Shown: one piece after another, positions 26,316 to 35,290 of the stretch
Numbering within the stretch: position 1 is the stretch's first letter
Layout: each line of letters opens with the position of its first letter
NCBI GenBank assembly: GCA_963792025.1
Contig: CAWBUS010000001.1
Coordinates: forward strand, 62,001 to 126,000
DNA length: 64,000 nt
Direction of reading: 5' to 3'
Source of the DNA: Ginsengibacter sp963792025
Lineage (GTDB): Bacteria; Bacteroidota; Bacteroidia; Chitinophagales; Chitinophagaceae
Translations under genes and position numbers: made by a program
Notes under the pieces: model-generated
Told to the model about the DNA's origin: nothing
Databases searched by the model: none
Seen by the model: only the letters and a program-made list of their open reading frames with translations

Positions 26316-28394
26316 ATGACGACTGCCCTTAAACGATATCTTTTATTTCACATCATCCTTGTTGGGCTAATCGCGATCGATTCAAATGCCCAAACAAATG
26401 AACCTTCCAGGTCATTTCCTCCAACCTATTATACCCTTAATACGGATACGGCCCGCATGCGCTTTTTAATGAATGCGATTAGTGATTCACTCAATAGCGG
26501 GCAACTTGATTTGGTTAATGACATGGCGAGAGCGGGCGGGGCCATAGCAGAAAAGAACAATGTGGATACAATGAAGGGTATCTTCTATTTTGATGTAGCC
26601 AAGGCGTTTTCATATAAATTCGGTAACCCGGATAGTGCTATATCTTATTACAAAAAAGTGCTTCCCTTTTTCCCTGACAAAATGAATTTCTATAACCTTG
26701 TTTCAATGAGAGAAATTATGGAACGATTTGTTCAGGCGGGAAAAAAAGATTCCGTGTTTGCCTACCTCGATTCGTTGCACGAAAGGATAGATTCAATGGA
26801 CCTCACCAATTCACGTCGATACGGCATTTCATCCGTGATGGCCGGGGTCTATCAATATTACGGAATGTTCAGAACAGCGATTACATTGTACGAAAACTCC
26901 ATTGAAGGGCTACGTAAGGCTGGCCATTCACGGGAGGTAGGGCTGCCGATGGCCAATCTTGCGGAGCTTTATGATGAATCGGAAGATGATATAAACGCAG
27001 TGAGATATGCACGCGAAGCATTGGGATATCTTTCGGGGAATAATATGCCATTTATGGGTACGGCGGCCAACCTCGCAACATACTATACAAATCTGAATCG
27101 CATCGATTCGGCATTTTACTTCAATAAATTATCTGATTCGGTGGCTCGTCTTATACACAACCAGGTGCAGGAACATGTGCGTGATCGATTTAACTATGTC
27201 AATATTCTGCGCAACGAGAAAAAATACGACGAAGCAAAAAAAGTGCTTACCCTTGTGAAACCATGGCTGGATAAAACTGCAGACCGCCCCGGGCTTGTAA
27301 CCTATTTGATTTCTTTCGCCAGTATCGACACCGGGCTGCACCGGTGGGCGCCTGCGGCAGATACACTCCTGCATGCGCTATCAGTAGCCGAAGAAAGTGG
27401 CCAGGAGATTTCAATCGTGCTGGTATTGCAGGAACTTGCTGCAGTAAATGCAGTACTTAAAAATTTTCGGGAAGCCTACCGCTACCAGCTCGAATACATG
27501 CAGCACAAAGACTCGCTCACCAGCGCTGAAACAAAATCCCGGCTGGCAGATTTTGAAGCTATGAATAGAACGCAGCAGAAGGAGCAACACATCGCGTTAT
27601 TGCAAAAGGATAATGATATTAAGAACCTTCAGTTGAAGAATAGCAGGCAATCGAACGCACTTTACCTTGGTGGGTTTTTATTTTTACTTGCCGCCACAGG
27701 TACCTTTTTTTACCAGCGCAACAGGCGGTTGAAAATACAAGCACAAAAAACAAAAGCAGAATTACAAATGCAGGTATTGCGCACCCAAATGAATCCTCAT
27801 TTTATTTTTAATAGCCTTAATGGCATCGAGAATTTTATTTTAAAAAATGATAAAAGACAGGCGAGCGAATATCTCAACAAATTTGCAAGTCTTATAAGAA
27901 TTATTCTTTCCAATAGCCGGAAAGAAGGCGTTGCATTTGCTGATGATATGGAAACAATTCAGTTGTATATAGATTTGGAACTTTTAAGATTCAATAGCAA
28001 ATTCTGTTATGTGAAAAATATAGATCCCGCCTTACTTGAATTTGATTACCGTGTGCCGCCTTTGCTCATTCAGCCCTTTGTTGAAAATGCAATTGTTCAC
28101 GGATTTGCTTATAGCGCGAGAAAGGATCTTCGTTTATTGGTAACCGTTAGATTGGAAGATGACTATATTATGTATAAAATAGAAGATAACGGCGTAGGCA
28201 GGGCGGAGGCTTCAGCATATACAGCCATAACTAAATCAAAACATGTGAGTTTGGGATTGCAAATAACTAACGAGCGAATTAATATTTTTAATGAGCAGCA
28301 CAATGCACGTAACAGTTTAAAAATTGAAGATTTGTATGATTTAAATGGCAACGCTTCGGGCACCAGTGTTACGGTAAAAGTAAAAACCATCTAA
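26316..28394 (+). CDS. LytS-type sensor histidine kinase with extracytoplasmic TPR repeats
   Basis: A 692-residue kinase. N-terminal signal/TM, then TPR-like helices over ~45-400 (DSAISYYKKVLPFFP, GLPMANLAELYDESEDDINA, YDEAKKVLTLVKPWL), a coiled segment, one transmembrane helix at ~447-465 (ALYLGGFLFLLAATGTFFY), and a His-kinase domain with QMNPHFIFNSLNGIENFIL, the phospho-His near 494, followed by LLIQPFVENAIVHGFAY and GVGRAEASA of the ATPase lid. Its stop overlaps the start of the response regulator (TAATG), so the pair is translationally coupled. Confidence 0.92.
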   Translation: MTTALKRYLLFHIILVGLIAIDSNAQTNEPSRSFPPTYYTLNTDTARMRFLMNAISDSLNSGQLDLVNDMARAGGAIAEKNNVDTMKGIFYFDVAKAFSYKFGNPDSAISYYKKVLPFFPDKMNFYNLVSMREIMERFVQAGKKDSVFAYLDSLHERIDSMDLTNSRRYGISSVMAGVYQYYGMFRTAITLYENSIEGLRKAGHSREVGLPMANLAELYDESEDDINAVRYAREALGYLSGNNMPFMGTAANLATYYTNLNRIDSAFYFNKLSDSVARLIHNQVQEHVRDRFNYVNILRNEKKYDEAKKVLTLVKPWLDKTADRPGLVTYLISFASIDTGLHRWAPAADTLLHALSVAEESGQEISIVLVLQELAAVNAVLKNFREAYRYQLEYMQHKDSLTSAETKSRLADFEAMNRTQQKEQHIALLQKDNDIKNLQLKNSRQSNALYLGGFLFLLAATGTFFYQRNRRLKIQAQKTKAELQMQVLRTQMNPHFIFNSLNGIENFILKNDKRQASEYLNKFASLIRIILSNSRKEGVAFADDMETIQLYIDLELLRFNSKFCYVKNIDPALLEFDYRVPPLLIQPFVENAIVHGFAYSARKDLRLLVTVRLEDDYIMYKIEDNGVGRAEASAYTAITKSKHVSLGLQITNERINIFNEQHNARNSLKIEDLYDLNGNASGTSVTVKVKTI

Positions 28395-29147
28395 TGCTTA
28401 AGACAGTAAGAGCAATTTTGATCGATGATGAACTGAGCAGTTTGCAGAATCTTACGCAAAAGTTGGAGGAATTCTGCAAACAGGTTATTGTTGTGGCGGC
28501 TGTTCAGCAACCGCAAGAGGCTATTCTTTTAATAAAAAAGCACAGGCCCGATGTACTATTCCTGGATATCGAAATGCCGAAAATGAACGGCTTTATGATG
28601 TTGGAACAATTAGGCGAAAGTAATGCGGAAATCATTTTTACAACCGCATATAATCATTATACGATTGATGCTATGCGCATCAGCGCTTTTGATTATCTCG
28701 TAAAGCCCGTTGCAATTAATGAATTACAAAATGCAGTTAACCGGCTTTTAGAAAAGAAAACAGCTCACACCCGTGAGCGTCTTAATATTTTACAGCAATC
28801 TTTAAGAGACGATAACAGCCAGGATAACAAAATTGCAGTTCCCCTTGCCGAAGGTTTTGAATTTGTTACCATAAAAAATATAGTACGGATTGAATCCAAT
28901 TCCAGTTATTCGACGGATCTATTTGTTTGACGGAAAGTCCCTGTTAGTTACCAAGCTGCTGAAAGATTTTGAAGAGCTTTTGGCACCCTATCGTTTTTTC
29001 CGTGTACATAACAGCCATCTTATCAATCTTAATTATATAAAGAAATACCTGCGGGGCGTAGGAGGCCAGGTAATGATGGAAAACGGCGATTTGATTGATG
29101 TTGCCAAAAGAAAAAAAGAAGAATTTATAAGCCTGCTAAACCTGTAA
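28394..29147 (+). CDS. LytTR-family response regulator (frameshifted)
   Basis: The receiver domain is complete: LIDDELSSLQNLTQKL, phospho-acceptor Asp in DVLFLDIEMPKMNGFMMLEQ, TTAYNHYTIDAMRISAFDYL with the switch residues, and Lys in LVKPVA. The LytTR DNA-binding domain starts at IKNIVRIESNSSY, then an extra base near 28915 breaks the frame; on removing it IYLFDGKSLLVTKLLKDFEE continues through FFRVHNSHLINLNYIKKYLR. Together ~250 residues, the normal length. It is the partner of the upstream kinase. The targets are unknown; the neighbouring surface genes are natural candidates. Confidence 0.9.
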
Positions 29148-29296
29148 AGCCTTGCAATTTTAATTTCCTGGTAAAAGTCTTATAACCTGTTCGCAGGATG
29201 CAGGGCCATAATGGTAAAGGCGTAATGGAGGTCAGGGCTTTTGATTAATTGTCAAGAATTTTCCTGATGTGTTCTTCGAAAACTATTTGCAAATAA

Positions 29297-29338
29297 AAAA
29301 AAAGCATTTACGAAAATTAATTCATAAATGCTTTTTTT
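29297..29338. terminator. Bidirectional terminator between the LytTR gene and the tRNA
   Basis: AAAAAAAGCATTTA (29297-29310) pairs with TAAATGCTTTTTTT (29325-29338), loop of 14 nt, T-run on both strands. It can end the plus-strand regulator gene and the minus-strand tRNA. Confidence 0.85.
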
Positions 29339-29342
29339 AAAG

Positions 29343-29416
29343 TGGGCCCAACAGGGGTTGAACCTGTGACCCCCTGATTATGAGTCAGGTGCTCTAACCA
29401 ACTGAGCTATAGGCCC
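29343..29416 (-). tRNA. tRNA with CAU anticodon (Met, or Ile2 if modified to lysidine)
   Basis: On the minus strand acceptor arms GGGCCTA and TGGGCCC pair, discriminator A. D-arm TAGCTCAGTTGGTTAGAGCA, anticodon stem-loop CTGACTCATAATCAG with CAT, T-arm GGTTCAACCCC. CCA is not encoded. 74 nt. It is not the initiator form, which lacks the first base pair. Elongator Met and Ile2 cannot be told apart with certainty from sequence alone. Confidence 0.93.
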
Positions 29417-29447
29417 GATACCGAAATGAGGTAAAAATTCAGGAGTG

Positions 29448-29455
29448 CAAAAATA
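29448..29455 (-). promoter_or_regulatory. -7 element of the CAU tRNA promoter
   Basis: TATTTTTG on the minus strand matches TAnnTTTG, 32 bp upstream of the tRNA 5' end. A weak TTTC/TTTT -33 region lies further up. Confidence 0.5.
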
Positions 29456-29495
29456 GAAAAATTCGCCAAGTGAAAAGAAATAATTTTCTTTGAGC

Positions 29496-30110
29496 ATGGA
29501 AAAGACGGAAGCCATAATTTTTGACCTCGGTGGTGTTATATTAAATATCGACTACCATTTAACAAGGCAGGCATTTGAAAAGTTGGGAATTCACAACTTC
29601 AACAGCATGTATTCGCAGGCCGCTGCAAATGATCTTTTTGATGATCTTGAAACCGGGAAAATAACCGAAGCCGGTTTTTACAAAGAATTTAATAATCGCA
29701 CCGGCGTTATTCTTCCAGACGATGAAATCAGAAATGCCTGGAACGCAATGCTCTTAGACTTTCGCGAGGAAAGCCTGGCATTCATTGCTTCTCTTGAATC
29801 GAAATATAAATTGTTTTTATTGAGCAATACCAACCATATTCATAAAATGGAATTTCATCGCATATATAATAAGAAAAAAAGGCTAAAGACCTTTGACGAA
29901 TTTTTTGACAAAGCTTATTACTCCAGCGATATGGGCTTAAGAAAACCGAATGCAAATATTTATGAATACGTGTTGCAGGAAAATAACCTGGATGCGGGTA
30001 AGACTCTCTTTATTGATGACTCTGTTCAAAACATAGAAGCAGCACGAGCTTTAGGTATACAGACCATTTTGCTGTCTGCCGGAAAATTTATTGAAGACCT
30101 GTCTCTATAG
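29496..30110 (+). CDS. HAD-superfamily hydrolase, subclass IA
   Basis: A 204-residue phosphatase-like HAD protein. Motif I is IIFDLGGVILNID with the two Asp (nucleophile and acid; the second appears after IxN), motif II is LFLLSNTNH, motif III Lys is in MGLRKPNANIYEYV, and motif IV is TLFIDDSVQNIEAA. Small helical cap between I and II. The FDxGGVxxxxD form is close to YihX/epoxide-hydrolase-N-like HADs. ATG 29496 is preferred to a TTG two codons upstream. Substrate unknown. Confidence 0.9.
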   Translation: MEKTEAIIFDLGGVILNIDYHLTRQAFEKLGIHNFNSMYSQAAANDLFDDLETGKITEAGFYKEFNNRTGVILPDDEIRNAWNAMLLDFREESLAFIASLESKYKLFLLSNTNHIHKMEFHRIYNKKKRLKTFDEFFDKAYYSSDMGLRKPNANIYEYVLQENNLDAGKTLFIDDSVQNIEAARALGIQTILLSAGKFIEDLSL

Positions 30111-30112
30111 TT

Positions 30113-30349
30113 TTATTTTACTTCTTCAAAATCTATATAATCACCTTCCCTGTTAACTTTAGGTTCTTTATGAACGGTGGCGTGTCTTGCATTGGCAGCA
30201 TTAATATCCTTTTGCATCTTTGTTTCCATTTCCCCAAATTGTTTCTTTATTTTTTGGGTTGAATGATAGATAGGAATAATAAATTCAAATATCATTTTAT
30301 ATAAAATGTAAATGATGAATAACTCTGCTGCAAGTCGAAAAATATTCAT
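30113..30349 (-). CDS. DUF4834-family small membrane protein
   Basis: A 78-residue protein with one N-terminal transmembrane helix (FRLAAELFIIYILYKMIFEF) and a charged cytoplasmic tail ending GDYIDFEEVK, the signature ending of this Bacteroidota family. Function unknown. It converges with the HAD gene (2-bp gap) and is divergent from rimP. Confidence 0.8.
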   Translation of the reverse strand: MNIFRLAAELFIIYILYKMIFEFIIPIYHSTQKIKKQFGEMETKMQKDINAANARHATVHKEPKVNREGDYIDFEEVK

Positions 30350-30408
30350 GGTGCAAAAATATATATTTAATTTTTTAACAGGATTCTAAAAATTTTACTT
30401 TAACATAA

Positions 30409-30441
30409 TTTGGTACATAATTGTTATTTGCAGTATATTTG
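30409..30441 (+). promoter_or_regulatory. Promoter of the rimP-nusA-infB operon
   Basis: TTTG (30409-30412), 21-nt spacer, TATATTTG (30434-30441), a full match to the Bacteroidota consensus. The predicted start is ~30448, leaving a leader of ~65 nt before rimP that contains a terminator hairpin. Confidence 0.75.
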
Positions 30442-30460
30442 CAATGGCAAAAGAATCATT

Positions 30461-30494
30461 GAAGGGAACGAAAACGTTCCCTTCTTCTTTTTTG
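30461..30494 (+). terminator. Intrinsic terminator/attenuator in the rimP-nusA-infB leader
   Basis: GAAGGGAACG (30461-30470), loop AAAA, CGTTCCCTTC (30475-30484), then TTCTTTTTTG. A perfect 10-bp stem with a T-run, oriented toward rimP, and lying between the promoter and the rimP ATG (30515). On the other strand there is no T-run after the stem, so it acts only on this operon. Confidence 0.8.
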
Positions 30495-30514
30495 AAAATT
30501 TGGGAACTTTAAGA

Positions 30515-30986
30515 ATGAGTGAAATAACTCCGTTAAAAAACATTGAAGATTTTGTTGCAGGAATTGCTTCGCAATCCGGAACAATTTTTCCGGTTGAAAT
30601 AAAAATATCACCCGCGAATGATGTAAAGGTTTTCCTGGATGCGGATGATGGCATTACGATTGAAAAATGCACCAAAGTAAATAAAGCTCTTTATAAATAT
30701 ATTGAAGAATCGGGTCTGTTTCCTGGCGGAAATTTTTCTCTCGAAGTTTCTTCACCCGGAGTAGATGAACCTTTAAAATTACTTCGTCAATACAAAAAAA
30801 ATATTGGCAGAAGGATAGAAGTTTTAATGATGGATGGTTCCAAAACGGAAGGAAAACTCTTAAGCGTGACCGATAATGAAATAGTTATGGAAGACAGAAC
30901 CGGTAAAGGAAATAAAGCAACCGTTAAAACAAATAACAATAATATTTAATCAGATAAAGCATACAAAAGTGCTGATAACTTTTTAA
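30515..30986 (+). CDS. rimP: Ribosome maturation factor RimP (3' end frameshifted)
   Basis: Assembly factor for the 30S subunit. ATG 30515 gives MSEITPLKNIEDFV; recognisable are FPVEIKISPANDVKVFLDAD, the GITIEKCTKVNKALYKYIEE block and SLEVSSPGVDEPLKLLRQYK (RimP signature). At an A-run near 30926 the frame is lost: the uninterrupted frame stops at 30949 after TVKTNNNNI, while dropping one A gives VKQITIIFNQIKHTKVLITF and TAA at 30984-30986, the expected RimP C-terminus. Corrected length is ~156. nusA follows 10 bp later. Confidence 0.93.
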
Positions 30987-30996
30987 AAAAACATCG

Positions 30997-32247
30997 ATGG
31001 CAAGTATCAATTTGATTGAGTCCTTTCAGGAATTCAAAGACGCAGAAAACATAGACAGACCTACTCTTATGAAGGTTATGGAAGACGTTTTTAAAACATT
31101 GATCCGGAAAAAATACGGATCGGATGAAAATTTTGACGTGATCGTAAATGACCAGAAAGGCGATCTTGAAATTTTTCGAAGAAGAACTATAGTTGATGAC
31201 GACGATTTGTACAATACGCTTACTGAAATTGAATATAAAGATGCCATCAAAATTGAACCTGACTACCAGGTAGGCGAGGAACTTTATGAAGAAGTAGATA
31301 TACAAAAAGAGTTTGGAAGAAGAGCGATACTTGCAGGTAAACAAACCCTGGCCAGCCGTATTAATGATCTTAAGAAGAATATTCTTATAAAAAAATATGA
31401 AGACAGGATTGGAGAAATTATAAATGGTGAAGTTTACCAGGTTTGGAAAAAAGAAATTTTATTACTGGATGAGGAAGGCAATGAAATGTTGCTTCCTAAA
31501 TCTGAACAAATTCCTTCGGATTATTTCAAAAAAGGAGAAACCATACGTGCCGTTGTAAAGAAAGTAGAACTTAAAAACAGCCAGGCAGTAATTATAGTTT
31601 CCAGAACAGATACTTCATTCCTTGCTAAATTGCTTGAAATAGAAGTACCGGAAATTTTTGATGGCCTTATTGTGATAAGGAAAATTGTAAGAGACCCGGG
31701 CGAAAGAGCAAAAGTTGCAGTTGAAAGTTTTGATGACCGTATTGATCCCGTAGGAGCATGTGTGGGAATGAAAGGAAGTCGTATACACGGCATCGTTAGG
31801 GAACTCAAAAATGAAAATATAGATGTAATCAATTGGACCAATAATATTCAGCTCCTGATACAACGCTCTCTTACGCCGGCTAAAATTACCAGCATGGATG
31901 TAGATTTAGAAGCAAAACATGCTAATGTTTATTTAAAGCCAGACCAGGTATCATTGGCGATTGGCCGCAGGGGAGTTAATATTAAACTAGCCTGTGAACT
32001 TACCGGGCTGGAGTTGGACGTTTTCAGAGATAACGAAGGTGAGGTTGAAGAGTACGATGTAGACCTTGATGAATTTACAGATGAGATTGAATCCTGGATT
32101 ATCGATGAACTTAAAAAGATTGGTTGCGATACGGCAAAAAGTGTTTTGCAGTTGTCTGACGAAGAACTTGAAAGAAGAACCGATTTGGAAAAAGAAACCA
32201 TCGTAGAAGTTAAAAAGATTTTGAAAGAAGAGTTCGAAGCAGAATAA
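30997..32247 (+). CDS. nusA: Transcription termination/antitermination factor NusA
   Basis: A 416-residue factor that binds RNA polymerase and affects pausing, termination and antitermination. N-terminal RNAP-binding domain (~1-125), S1 domain (~133-205, IGEIINGEVYQVWKKEILLL), and two KH domains (~235-375) with CVGMKGSRIHGIVRELKNEN and SLAIGRRGVNIKLACELTGL; a short acidic C-terminal region follows. Second gene of the operon. In E. coli NusA represses its own operon at leader terminators, which makes the hairpin at 30461-30494 notable. Confidence 0.97.
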   Translation: MASINLIESFQEFKDAENIDRPTLMKVMEDVFKTLIRKKYGSDENFDVIVNDQKGDLEIFRRRTIVDDDDLYNTLTEIEYKDAIKIEPDYQVGEELYEEVDIQKEFGRRAILAGKQTLASRINDLKKNILIKKYEDRIGEIINGEVYQVWKKEILLLDEEGNEMLLPKSEQIPSDYFKKGETIRAVVKKVELKNSQAVIIVSRTDTSFLAKLLEIEVPEIFDGLIVIRKIVRDPGERAKVAVESFDDRIDPVGACVGMKGSRIHGIVRELKNENIDVINWTNNIQLLIQRSLTPAKITSMDVDLEAKHANVYLKPDQVSLAIGRRGVNIKLACELTGLELDVFRDNEGEVEEYDVDLDEFTDEIESWIIDELKKIGCDTAKSVLQLSDEELERRTDLEKETIVEVKKILKEEFEAE

Positions 32248-32346
32248 TTAATTATATTTTGGTAACAATAAATAAAATTGATTATTTAAAACATAATTTT
32301 AAACATAAAATAGTCTTCTAAATAATAGAAGATAAGGAGAGGCTTA

Positions 32347-35139
32347 ATGGCAGAAGTAAATACACCGCGGGTTATGGCAGCAGCCAAGGAATTTAACATA
32401 GGTAAAGATACCTTGGTTGACTTTCTTGTGTCCAAAGGTTTTGAAGGAGACGATCTTAAGCCTAATTCCAAAATTACGGAAGAAATGTACCGCGTGTTGC
32501 AGGTGGAATTTCAACCCGATAAAGTAGCAAAGCAAAAGGCAGAACAGGTCGACCTTCCAAAGAATGCGGTAACGGATTACAAAAAAAGAAGGGATGAACA
32601 GGATCTTTCTTTCAATAAAAAAGAACCTGTAAAAGCCAAGGAAGCTGCGCCTCCGGCAGAGGAACCTAAAATAGAAGAAACCAAAGCGCCTGAAGTTGTA
32701 TTAGAAAAACCAGAAGCTGCAAAAGTTGAAGAAGTTGTAGAAAAGCCGCAGCCGGAGAAAATAAAAATTGAAGCTCCCGAAATGGAACAACCTAAGGTCA
32801 TCGATAAAATTGATCTTAGCGCGATAGATTCCTCAACCCGGCCTAAAAAGACCGCGGGTAAAGGAACGAAAAAGGAAACTCCCGCCAAAGAAGTAAAAGG
32901 AACTCAAAAAGAAAAAGAGAAATCCGAGCCGGTATCTCCTGCCCCTGAAGAAGAAATTATTACTCCCGGCCCTGTTAAACCAGAGCCTGTAGTTATAACA
33001 AATATTAAAGCTTCAAAAATTGAGGGACCTAAAATTCTTGGGAAAATTGATCTTCCAACTAATAATGAAACACGTCCAAAACCTAATGACGAAAGGCGCA
33101 AACGTAAACGTATAGTGGTTGAGAAAAAACAGCAACCAAACCAGGCGGCTCCGGGTAATTTTCAACGTCCTCAATCACCAAGGCCCCCTGCGAGGTTTAA
33201 CAGGAATTCGCCACCGCCTTCCCGTCGCGAAGAAAAAGAAATTGATCAAAAAGAAATTCAGGATAAGATAAAAGAAACACAGGCGAAGTTAGCAGGCGCT
33301 GGTGGCAGAGGAAAAAGTTTAAAAGCAAAATACCGAAAAGCAAAAAGAGAAGAGGCGGCAGAAAATATAGGCGAAGAAGTTGCAGATAATAAATTACAGG
33401 TTACCGAATTTATTTCCGTTAGCGAATTTGCAAACCTTATGGATGTAAGTTTTGCAGATGTAATTAGTAAGTGTATGAGCCTTGGCATTATGGTTTCAAT
33501 TAACCAACGGCTGGAAGCAGATGTAATTGAACTGGTAGCCGGCGAATTTAACTATGAAGTTGAATTTATAGGAATTGATGACGAAGCTGAATTTGAAGAA
33601 GAGGAAGAAGAAGATAACGATGAAAATTTGGTTACGCGGTCCCCGATTGTAACCATCATGGGGCACGTTGACCATGGTAAAACCTCGTTACTTGATTACA
33701 TTCGCGAGGCAAATGTAATTGCCGGCGAAGCAGGTGGAATAACCCAACATATCGGCGCTTATGAAGTCACGCTAAAGAATGGAAGAACCATAACATTTTT
33801 AGATACACCTGGTCACGAAGCATTTACGGCTATGCGTGCCCGTGGTGCGAAGGTTACGGATATTGCAGTAATAGTTATTGCCGCTGATGATGCAGTTATG
33901 CCACAGACGAAGGAAGCCATTTCCCATGCGCAGGCGGCAAACGTTCCGATGATTTTTGCCTTCAACAAGATTGATAAAGACGGGGCGAATCCCGAAAAAA
34001 TAAAAGAGCAGCTTTCTGCCATGAATATATTGGTAGAAGACTGGGGAGGCAAATACCAAAGCCAGGCAATAAGTGCAAAACAAGGATTACATGTTGATGC
34101 GCTTCTTGATAAAATCCTGCTTGAGTCAGATTTATTAGACTTAAAAGCCAATCCTGATAAAGGTGCCAGCGGAACAGTTATTGAAGCTTCGCTCGATAAA
34201 GGCCGCGGTTATGTTGCGACTATTTTAGTGCAAAATGGTACATTAAAGCAAGGAGACCTGATTGTATCCGGACAAAATTACGGAAGAGTAAAAGCCATGT
34301 TTAATGAACGGAACCAACGCACTGAAAAAGCGCCTCCTTCAACTCCCGTATTAATATTGGGTTTAAATGGAGCTCCCCAGGCTGGTGAAACATTTAAGTT
34401 TTATAGCGATGAATCCGAAGCAAAAGAAACGGCAAACCGAAGGGCGCAAATACTGCGTGAGCAAGGCATTCGTGCAAAGAAACATATTACACTCGACGAA
34501 ATCGGGCGCAGGTTAGCCCTCGGCAATTTCAAAGAGCTCAACCTGATTATTCGTGCGGATGTGGATGGATCAGTAGAAGCACTAAGCGATTCATTACAAA
34601 AATTGAGCACAGAAGAAATTGTGGTAAGTGTGGTGCATAAAGGCGTTGGACAAATTACAGAAAGTGATGTATTGCTCGCCACGGCATCTGATGCTGTTAT
34701 TATAGGATTTAATGTACGGCCCGCTTTACAGGCTTCAAAACTTGCTGAACACGAAGGCGTGGAAATTAAAACCTATTCAATTATCTACGACGCTATTGAC
34801 GAAGTGAAGAGTGCAATGGAAGGCATGCTTGAGCCCAAAATTCAGGAAAAAATTCTTGGCATTTTGGAAGTTAAAGAAACCTATAAGTTTGATAAAGTTA
34901 GCGTTGCGGGTTGCACCGTGATAGAAGGTAAAATTGCCCGCAACAACCGCATAAGGCTGGTTCGTGATGGAATTATTATTTTCACAGGTGAGCTGGGCAG
35001 CCTGAAACGCTTTAAAGATGATGTGAAAGAAGTAACTACCAATATGGAATGTGGTGTGAGCATTAAGAACTATAGTGATACCAGGCCGGGCGATATGATC
35101 GAAGCTTTTGAAGAAGTTGAAATAAAAAGAACGCTTTAA
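32347..35139 (+). CDS. infB: Translation initiation factor IF-2
   Basis: A 930-residue GTPase that places fMet-tRNA on the 30S subunit. N-terminal IF2_N motif (TPRVMAAAKEFNIGKDTLVD), a long Lys/Glu/Pro-rich linker (~75-330), a second IF2_N-like part (ISVSEFANLMDVSFADVISK), and a G domain from ~435: GHVDHGKTSLLD, DTPGHEAFTAMRARG, AFNKIDKDG. Then EF-Tu-like domain 2 and the C-terminal fMet-tRNA-binding domain, ending RPGDMIEAFEEVEIKRTL. ATG at 32347 is preceded by AAGGAGAG, a strong ribosome-binding site that is uncommon in this window. Confidence 0.97.
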   Translation: MAEVNTPRVMAAAKEFNIGKDTLVDFLVSKGFEGDDLKPNSKITEEMYRVLQVEFQPDKVAKQKAEQVDLPKNAVTDYKKRRDEQDLSFNKKEPVKAKEAAPPAEEPKIEETKAPEVVLEKPEAAKVEEVVEKPQPEKIKIEAPEMEQPKVIDKIDLSAIDSSTRPKKTAGKGTKKETPAKEVKGTQKEKEKSEPVSPAPEEEIITPGPVKPEPVVITNIKASKIEGPKILGKIDLPTNNETRPKPNDERRKRKRIVVEKKQQPNQAAPGNFQRPQSPRPPARFNRNSPPPSRREEKEIDQKEIQDKIKETQAKLAGAGGRGKSLKAKYRKAKREEAAENIGEEVADNKLQVTEFISVSEFANLMDVSFADVISKCMSLGIMVSINQRLEADVIELVAGEFNYEVEFIGIDDEAEFEEEEEEDNDENLVTRSPIVTIMGHVDHGKTSLLDYIREANVIAGEAGGITQHIGAYEVTLKNGRTITFLDTPGHEAFTAMRARGAKVTDIAVIVIAADDAVMPQTKEAISHAQAANVPMIFAFNKIDKDGANPEKIKEQLSAMNILVEDWGGKYQSQAISAKQGLHVDALLDKILLESDLLDLKANPDKGASGTVIEASLDKGRGYVATILVQNGTLKQGDLIVSGQNYGRVKAMFNERNQRTEKAPPSTPVLILGLNGAPQAGETFKFYSDESEAKETANRRAQILREQGIRAKKHITLDEIGRRLALGNFKELNLIIRADVDGSVEALSDSLQKLSTEEIVVSVVHKGVGQITESDVLLATASDAVIIGFNVRPALQASKLAEHEGVEIKTYSIIYDAIDEVKSAMEGMLEPKIQEKILGILEVKETYKFDKVSVAGCTVIEGKIARNNRIRLVRDGIIIFTGELGSLKRFKDDVKEVTTNMECGVSIKNYSDTRPGDMIEAFEEVEIKRTL

Positions 35140-35190
35140 AATTCCTGGTAAATACTTTCTTTAACAAAACCCCATCAACATTTAACTTTT

Positions 35191-35271
35191 CAAAAAAAAA
35201 TCACTCGGTTTACAACCGTACTTTTGGTACTGCTTATTTGCTGTTCGCCGGCGCCCAGGTATAAAAAATAA
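35191..35271 (+). CDS. Possible tiny lipoprotein, start codon missing
   Basis: Between infB and the SurA-like gene a short frame reads KKITRFTTVLLVLLICC then SPAPRYKK and TAA at 35269-35271. It has the charge, hydrophobic run and lipobox of an entericidin-like peptide. No ATG, GTG or TTG precedes it in frame; the run of nine A at 35192-35200 may hide an indel that removed an ATG. Low confidence. Confidence 0.3.
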   Translation, partial: QKKITRFTTVLLVLLICCSPAPRYKK

Positions 35272-35290
35272 ATTCTAGAATTTTTTACTG

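Noticed and set aside
30946..31344. Minus-strand 132-codon frame
   Set aside because: Antisense to the rimP end and the nusA start; no family match.
32577..32888. Minus-strand Ser/Gly-rich frame
   Set aside because: Shadow of the Lys/Glu/Pro-rich linker of infB.
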